This document shows, in pieces, positions 57,800 through 64,000 of a stretch of DNA of 64,000 nt (its first letter is position 1; each line of letters starts with the position of its first letter). The DNA comes from Populus alba (taxonomy: Eukaryota; Streptophyta; Magnoliopsida; Malpighiales; Salicaceae): contig NC_133284.1 of NCBI RefSeq assembly GCF_005239225.2, positions 6,167,770-6,231,769 on the forward strand, given 5' to 3'. Made by a program: the position numbers and the translations under genes. Under the pieces are notes generated by a model. It did no database searches. It saw nothing but the letters and a program-made list of their open reading frames with translations, and was not told the DNA's origin.

Positions 57800-58800
57800 T
57801 TTAGTTTGCATGGACATCTCGGGATGTGTAATATATTTATCAAGATTTATATTAGCAACAAGGTGACCTTGCTTGTCGGCACTTCTAGAAGAGGTTGAAC
57901 TCTAGTTCAAATCATGCCTATTTTGAGGTCCTACATAGATAAATTGTTAGCATTTGTAAGTTAATTAAATTTCATATAATTTAAAACAAATATAAAAAAA
58001 TAAAACATACATTGTCTAATTTCACAAGTTTTTTCTAATATGACTCATTTGACCATATATGCCATATCTATTCAATGAGTTCCCTTCTCTAACATTCATC
58101 TCATTATGTAAACCAGCGAATTTCCTTCAATCTATACCCATCCACCATTTAATAGGACATCCATATACATCTGAATTAGTATATACAGGCCACAATAACA
58201 TATCAGGCAAATGTTGAAAACACGGATTATATGCATTTTTATACGACAAGTTGGAATATAATTTATTTATAAATTGTACATAATTTACATTTCATAAAGT
58301 GCAACATGCAAATAAGTGTGGGCATGATTGATGATATAATTGTCATTTGCCACAAATACAAGTTGCGTCATTAATATTAATGGTTTCCCATATTTCTCTT
58401 CTAACACCAATTGTTGGAGATGTCTTAGAGTGAAATATATTGTCTCCAAGAAAAAAAAAACAAAAAAGAAAAAGAGATATCATGTGTGATTTCTAAGTTG
58501 TTGCATTAGTAAATATATCAACTACGACCTTTGAAGGCAACAATACGTCATAACTAAAAAATTCTTCAACTTTTTCTTTGTACTCCACAAAATATTTATT
58601 ACACCTAAAAAACATTATCTATATTATAGTTGACTAACAAGTTCGTGGTCAAATTGCCATACATCCTGTGTGATATATTTTTCAAGATAATATTTTTTAA
58701 CTTTCTGTTAGAGTTACTTATAAAGTGTGATGAACAATATCGATGATATTCAATAGGCTTGAAAAAAATCAATGTTGTGGAACTTCTTATCACCACATGT
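57800..58800 (-). pseudogene. broken MULE (Mutator-like) transposase remnant
   Basis: Minus-strand fragments appear in the order of a MULE transposase. First is YHRYCSSHFISNSNRKLKN (frame ending near 58605), like the HRYC...NF..K stretch of the family. Next is a KVVVDIFTNATT-like segment near 58510-58540. Then a SWIM zinc-finger pattern C-I-C-x-(12)-P-H lies at 58316-58360, with an in-frame TGA where a conserved Trp is expected. Downstream are CFQHLPDMLLWPVYTNSDVY and YGCPIKWWMGI stretches (58130-58230), again with stops. Frameshifts and stops make it non-functional. Terminal inverted repeats were not located, so the element's limits are approximate. Confidence 0.6.
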
Positions 58801-58804
58801 CTAT

Positions 58805-61800
58805 CTGCTCAAGAAAAATTTGTTTATTAATTTTTTTTTATTCAAGTAAACGATAATAAAAATAGAGATATAAATTATATTGATTGAATTAAATAAAAGG
58901 GGAAAATAACACTGCAAGGCTACACATATTAGACATATTATTTGAAAATGTTTATTTATTTTAAAAAATAAAGTTCATTCATACAAAAGAAAAAAAAATA
59001 TAGATAAATAAAAAAAAAACTCTTCAAATTTAAATGCATAACTAAAAAAAATAATTTTCATTTAAAGAGGCTCTCCGAACAAAATAAAAGAGAGAATGGG
59101 CACTAATTTAAATTTAAATTAAAAAAAAAATTTAGAGAAAAAACCATAAAAAATCATTAATTTAAAAAAAAATTAAAAAAAAATAGCAAAGGTCAGGCAA
59201 TGTCTAGCCTGGCAAGCTAGGCCAACCCATTTGATCCATTTTATTAGGGTCCATGTGCGGGATTGCCCTGGTAGGACCACGTGACTGGCCCTTAATTATT
59301 TTTTTGCAACTAGCCTAATTCTTTTGAAAAAAAATCAGACAACACTTTGTGTCATTCGCCCAGATTCTAGCTATTATGGTGGCCGGAAAATCAATGCTTA
59401 AGTTTTTTAATCAAAAAACTCATTTTTCAACTCATATTTGACTCAAATCACCTATAAAAACATTGCAGGAATCATGATAAATCTATATATGACATCAAAA
59501 AATCACCTCAAAAACTCAAATCAACCTGAAACCAAAAATCAACTCGAACTTAGATTTTTTTTTTTTTTTTATGAATTTTAAAGGTGAAAAAAAACCTCGC
59601 ATTAACTTTCCTCATCAAATGAAACCATTTAAATCGGTGTTAACGATATTTTTTTTTTCTTTCATCAAAATCTAACAATCTTTTTCTTTTTTCTCAAATA
59701 GGAATTAAAAAAAATTAACTTTTATATCAAAATTAAGTTAAAAAAAATATTAAGTATTAAAATTATATAATTTATGTAATTTTTAAAATTCACGTGAAGG
59801 TTGAAGAGTCCGATGAAAACCCACTATAAGGCACTGAACCTAGGAAGAGAACTCTCTACTCTAAAGTGGATAAGAACTTTCCAGAGCACATGACTGAGCA
59901 TATAAGAAAGACTCAATGAAACTTCTGTGTAAAAAGCTTTTCAGGGTATACTTTACTTTCTAGTTGTAATGGACCTAATAATAAAGACCAAAATAAATCT
60001 TTTAGGAAATTTATGTCACATCATCTATATTTGAAATCTTTTTGTATTTTAATTTTTTTTCTTTTAATCTCACTATTTTATAAAAAAATTAAAAGTAATT
60101 GATTTTTAATTAGAAGTAAATTACTGAAAAAAAAGTTTGAGAAACAAATTATAAAAAAATTTCACAGCTCATCTATAATAATAAATAAAAGAATGAACAC
60201 TGGAGCCTTTGACGTTGCAAAACACACATGTTTCGTACTTGCATTTTAAACCTTTTCTAGTTCTTTATTTTCCTCACCAGATACGCGTTGCCGGCGAGAT
60301 CATAGACATAGTTCATTGAACTGGCCAAGGAAAAGCTTTGCAGAAATTTAATGCATCCACTTTGTTTGTCTTCTAGCAGCAGTGTTGGGTCAAATCAACC
60401 CAACGAGGAATCTGGCTTAAAAGAAAAAATAAACACGGAGAGAACCCTGGTTGCAGGTACAATAGTTTTCAAACCTGATTCGATTTAGTTATTGATTTAA
60501 AACCTGGTTAATCTAGAATTAAAACTGGATGAAGTTAAAAAAAAAAAAAAAAAAAAAAAAATTTGTGTACCCAACTGACTTGATAATTTAATCTAGTTAA
60601 AAACCGGTTGCAAACATGTTAGTTTTTATTTTTTATTAAAACAACATTATTTTATTTTATTTTTTTTAATTTAATCTAGTTAGCTGATGACCTGATCAAA
60701 ACCTGAAAATCAAGTTTTGAACCGGGCCAATTACCCAACCAGATCTTAAAATTATTATAAAAACGACCATTCTTTGTTGAATCATACGAGCCAAGCACCG
60801 ATAATCAAGCTAACCTACTGGTCATATACTGCTAAAATATGCCAAATTTATATTACGAGACAAACGATTAAGCTTTACTCTTTGTATATGAACAAAATAG
60901 TCAAATTGCTTTATATATATACTCTTATCAAAAGATACATAGTTGCGTCCACAGATGCATAGTTGCCGAGTAGCAGTTGAAGTATGATCCATCCATGTGT
61001 TCAAGAGTCATCTTCTCAATTGACGAGGAAAGCATCGACTACTTCTGCCTTGAGGCAATAATCTCGCTTCTTCGCTCTATTTTTTTTGTTTTCTTCTCTT
61101 TACTCTTACTGAAAAGTCTCGGGTTAATTTTACAAAGTAAGAATATTCAAAATTTTGTCAATTTTTTCCCTCAGATAACTGAAAAGAGCTGTGGAATTTG
61201 TTACGTGCAAGCCCTTCAGGATGAACTTACATCATCTTATTATTATTATTTTTTCTTGTCTCGCACCACCGACTGTTGTTATGTATTTTTATAATACTAT
61301 TTGGTCTCGACGTTTTCAATTATTCATATGAAGCCCGCATGTGTAGACTCCGGCTTCAAAAGATAAGATAAAAAATCAGTGTGGTACAACATGCTTTACA
61401 ATTATTATTTTATTTAGATATTGCCCAATTAATTAATTAGTACCATTTCTCCCTGTCTTGATTTTTATATGGCATATAGCAAAATTCTATTCAAGGACAT
61501 TTTGATACCGTTAAGAAGTTGTTTTTCTATCCTTCTGTGTTTGGCAGATTGATCAGACGCCTTTGCTCGCAACTGATTCTTCAAACTCCATTAAATTGTG
61601 GCCCTTTTGCCCTGCGATGCAATATATCCCTCATATTGAACGTAATATTGCATGTTGCTATATGTTTTTTTTTTTTAAAAATTGAATATATATAGAATGT
61701 AACATGTCGGTCAATACTTCGTTTTTCATTTCTAATTAATCTCATCGGGGAAAATGTCTCTAGATCGAAAAATTATATTTGATTTTATTTTATTTTATTA

Positions 61801-62320
61801 GTAGGTCTATTAATTTTTTAAAAAAACTATATAGAATGATATATTTTAGAGTTTTATTTAATAATTTAAGTTAGTAACTTGAGATGATTATTTATTATGG
61901 TATTAAAGTCTTGATAACTAAACAAATGAATTTAAATTTTATTATTTTATTTATTTAATAAAAATTAAATATAATATAAAATGAAATTTGGATAAGTTTA
62001 AAATAAGTTTTGAACTCAAAAAACGATGATGCTTTGTGCAGAAAATCTTTATTTCGTAGAAGCATTTTCCCATGGTATCCGGCCCTTTGCATCTCTCCAG
62101 TTTCATGTGGAAAATTGTGGAGAGGTTACATAATTAACAATCATGGCCTAGTCTATGCCCAACGCTGTCCTGCAAGTTCATAGCTTCCGTTCGAGGAAAG
62201 TTTCCTCAATGCCAATTGGCTGTTAGTTCAAATCATGTAGAAAAAAATAAGAACAAACAACTGTGTAAGAGAGATAACGCTATTTGCTTTGGGCTGAACT
62301 TACGTCGTATTTGTAGGGTT
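58805..62320. other. AT-rich intergenic DNA, no gene recognised
   Basis: Includes an A homopolymer near 60540-60561 and repeat units of the dispersed GGTTAA family around 60480-60740 (AAAACCTGGTTAATCTAGA, GTTAGCTGATGACCTGATC). Open frames near 60977-61294 are T-rich and not credible. A stretch at 60240-60420 is less AT-rich but has no identifiable frame. Confidence 0.45.
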
Positions 62321-62324
62321 TGTG

Positions 62325-62460
62325 AAGTTGTATTGTTTTTTAAAGTGTTTTTTTATTTAAAATAATATTTTTTATTTTTTATATTAATTTATTAAAATAA
62401 TGTAAAAATATAAAAAAAATTAAAAAACAAATATATATTTTTTTAAATTTTAACAAACCT
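62325..62460. repeat. dispersed AT-rich MITE-like repeat, copy 5
   Basis: GTTGTATTGTTTTTTAAAGTG at the left, as in copy 3, then the TTAATTTATTAAAATAATG core and an A-rich right part. Confidence 0.5.
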
Positions 62461-62464
62461 CCGG

Positions 62465-63390
62465 TGTGGAAAGCAGAACATATTGGCATATTTGGTTAGG
62501 ATCTCTTTGATTAAAAGTTGAAAATGTGTACTCGGAGAGAGAGTTGAAAATGTGTATGATTAACACTCTTATTGTCTTGCAATGAAATCATTATACGACT
62601 GAACTTGATGTTTTTATACCAATCAATGCTTCAATTGTTTTTTAATCTTGATCTATTAATCAATAAAATTTAGTAAAAATATACTAGCATACAACACTAT
62701 GTTTGCCGTAACTTTGACTTTAATGGGATATATAATTGATTATAAAAAATTTAAAAGGAGTATCAGAGCGAACTATATACCACCCAATCATCGGGTCTCC
62801 ATCTAATATTATAGTAAATTTAGAAGAGAGCCTCGATTTTAATTTTATGATCTTCAATTTCAATTCTATGATACCAATTTGATTGCTTAGGTTGGTAGGC
62901 CCACAGCCACTACACAAATAAAAAAATTAAAATCCAATTTATTTATTAATTAATCCTAGCGAGAAACTAAAACAATTTTCATGTATTTACATTTAGATGT
63001 GTTTTTTAAACAGTAACTATTTTTAATTATTTATGTTAAAACAGAAAAGAAAAGCTATGGTTAGGTTGAGAGTAAAGAGGTGATATTATAATGAAGAAGT
63101 CAAATACAATCATTAAATTTATGATTTTTATTCAGTTTTACATTTGGAATTAAATAAAAATGAATCGTTAAAGAAGAAAAATAATAACTTAGAAAGTATT
63201 AACAACCATGATGTATAGCACATATTTAAATGTGTTTTAACAAAAGTTTTGTTTGAGTTATTCTACTTTATTTAAGAAAAAACAGATTGATTCAATTTAT
63301 TTATCATCATGGGCTTGGGAGATTTTCGATTATCGGGCTTTAAAAGGCTTCCCATATCTAAATTCTAGTAGGCTAGTAGCTTTGAAAATT
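62465..63390. other. intergenic DNA, no gene recognised
   Basis: AT-rich without credible frames. A GGGCTTTAAAAGGCTTCCC stretch near 63337-63355 may belong to a promoter for the possible exon to the right. Confidence 0.35.
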
Positions 63391-63399
63391 TAGCAGGCA

Positions 63400-63733
63400 G
63401 TTATCTCCAACGTGGATGGTGGAGCTGGCATTCTTCTTTACGAGCCAAATGCACCACTCCCAGTCCCACCCATTTGTGCTTCTCTCCGGCTCTCCTTCCT
63501 GATAATCTCTCATCATACCCCAATTTCTGCAGCGGGAAAAAGAAATATTACTGTTTCTTTGTTTTCCCGGGGTGCTATTAGAAGCTGAGGATGATCGCAA
63601 AGTAGTCGTTAGTTCATTAGTGTCTAAGGGGATCATTGAGGATGAGGAGATGGAAAATGATTTTGTTGTTAATGCTAGTGTGGAGAAATTATTCTCCGCG
63701 AAATGATGTTGTATGATTTCCACAACATTACAG
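63400..63733 (+). other. possible first exon of a gene running off the right edge
   Basis: This block is less AT-rich than its surroundings and ends in a donor-like site ACATTACAG/GTACGC at 63733, followed by T-rich, intron-like DNA to the window end. That supports a plus-strand exon. If coding, the only ATG in phase with the donor before a stop is at 63703 (MMLYDFHNIT). More likely most of it is 5' UTR. A minus-strand frame (63373-63723) is also open but lacks an ATG and a clear context. No family recognised. Confidence 0.25.
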
Positions 63734-64000
63734 GTACGCTTTCAACCCGTTCTTTTGGATTCTGTGACTTCTAGTCCCAATTCCCGTAAAAGATGTGTTA
63801 AATATGTGTTTGTATCCGTTTATCTTGTACCTAGCTTGTTTTTGCAAATTGAAATGTTGATTTCAGCATTTGATGGTTCTAAATACTTGAACAGAAGCTT
63901 GCCTTTTCTTTTGCAAATAGTCATGTTTATTCCCGCAACTAAAGTTTCCAGGGAGATTTTCAGTATTTCCATTTTGGTTGTTTCATCTTCTTGCGTTGTT
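63734..64000 (+). other. T-rich DNA, possible first intron, cut by window end
   Basis: T-rich on the plus strand like the introns of the plus-strand genes in this window. No coding signal. Confidence 0.25.

Overview
The window looks like nuclear DNA of a woody eudicot, most likely Populus or another Salicaceae. This is inferred from AT-rich intergenic DNA, many short plant introns, plant-only gene families and repeat types common in poplar. No prokaryotic or viral genome structure is visible. I rebuilt five protein-coding genes by hand from open frames, splice sites and codon phase, and every exon set closes in frame. (1) 4765-13002 (+): SCD2-like coiled-coil protein, 560 aa, 17 coding exons. 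(2) 23188-26062 (+): serine carboxypeptidase-like 45 type, 462 aa, 10 exons. (3) 30268-34045 (-): NEOXANTHIN-DEFICIENT 1 type, 307 aa, 10 coding exons plus a probable 5' UTR exon. (4) 41410-43716 (-): intronless DYW pentatricopeptide protein closely resembling RARE1 (At5g13270), 768 aa. (5) 50789-55083 (-): auxin response factor of the ARF2 type, 791 aa, 14 coding exons.

Layout. 1-4.7 kb: T-rich DNA, a Helitron 3' end and a SINE with clear target-site duplications. 4.8-13 kb: the SCD2-like gene, with about 2.2 kb of repeat DNA in one intron. 13-23 kb: gene-poor, with a 168-bp tandem repeat, microsatellites and an orphan exon-like segment. 23-34.9 kb: a convergent SCPL45/NXD1 pair, which I recall as neighbours in Arabidopsis (At1g28110/At1g28100), separated here by 4.2 kb holding two tandem duplications. 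36.1-37.7 kb: a complete non-autonomous CACTA transposon. 41.4-43.7 kb: the RARE1-like gene. 44.3-44.7 kb: a nuclear insertion of plastid DNA (psbI-trnS). 45.3-48.1 kb: a tandem array with alternating unit lengths. 49.6-49.9 kb: a three-copy repeat. 50.4-55.5 kb: the ARF2-type gene. 56-64 kb: repeats, a broken MULE transposase and a possible first exon at the right edge.

The genes do not form a pathway or cluster. Two act in plastids (NXD1 in neoxanthin formation, RARE1 in accD transcript editing). SCPL45 is probably secreted, SCD2 acts in membrane traffic and cytokinesis, and ARF2 is a nuclear auxin-response regulator. I did not find a new defence or mobile system. The points most worth checking are three introns with GC instead of GT donors in three of the five genes, an apparently decayed tasiR-ARF target site in the ARF gene, the alternating-period tandem array, and the plastid DNA insertion.
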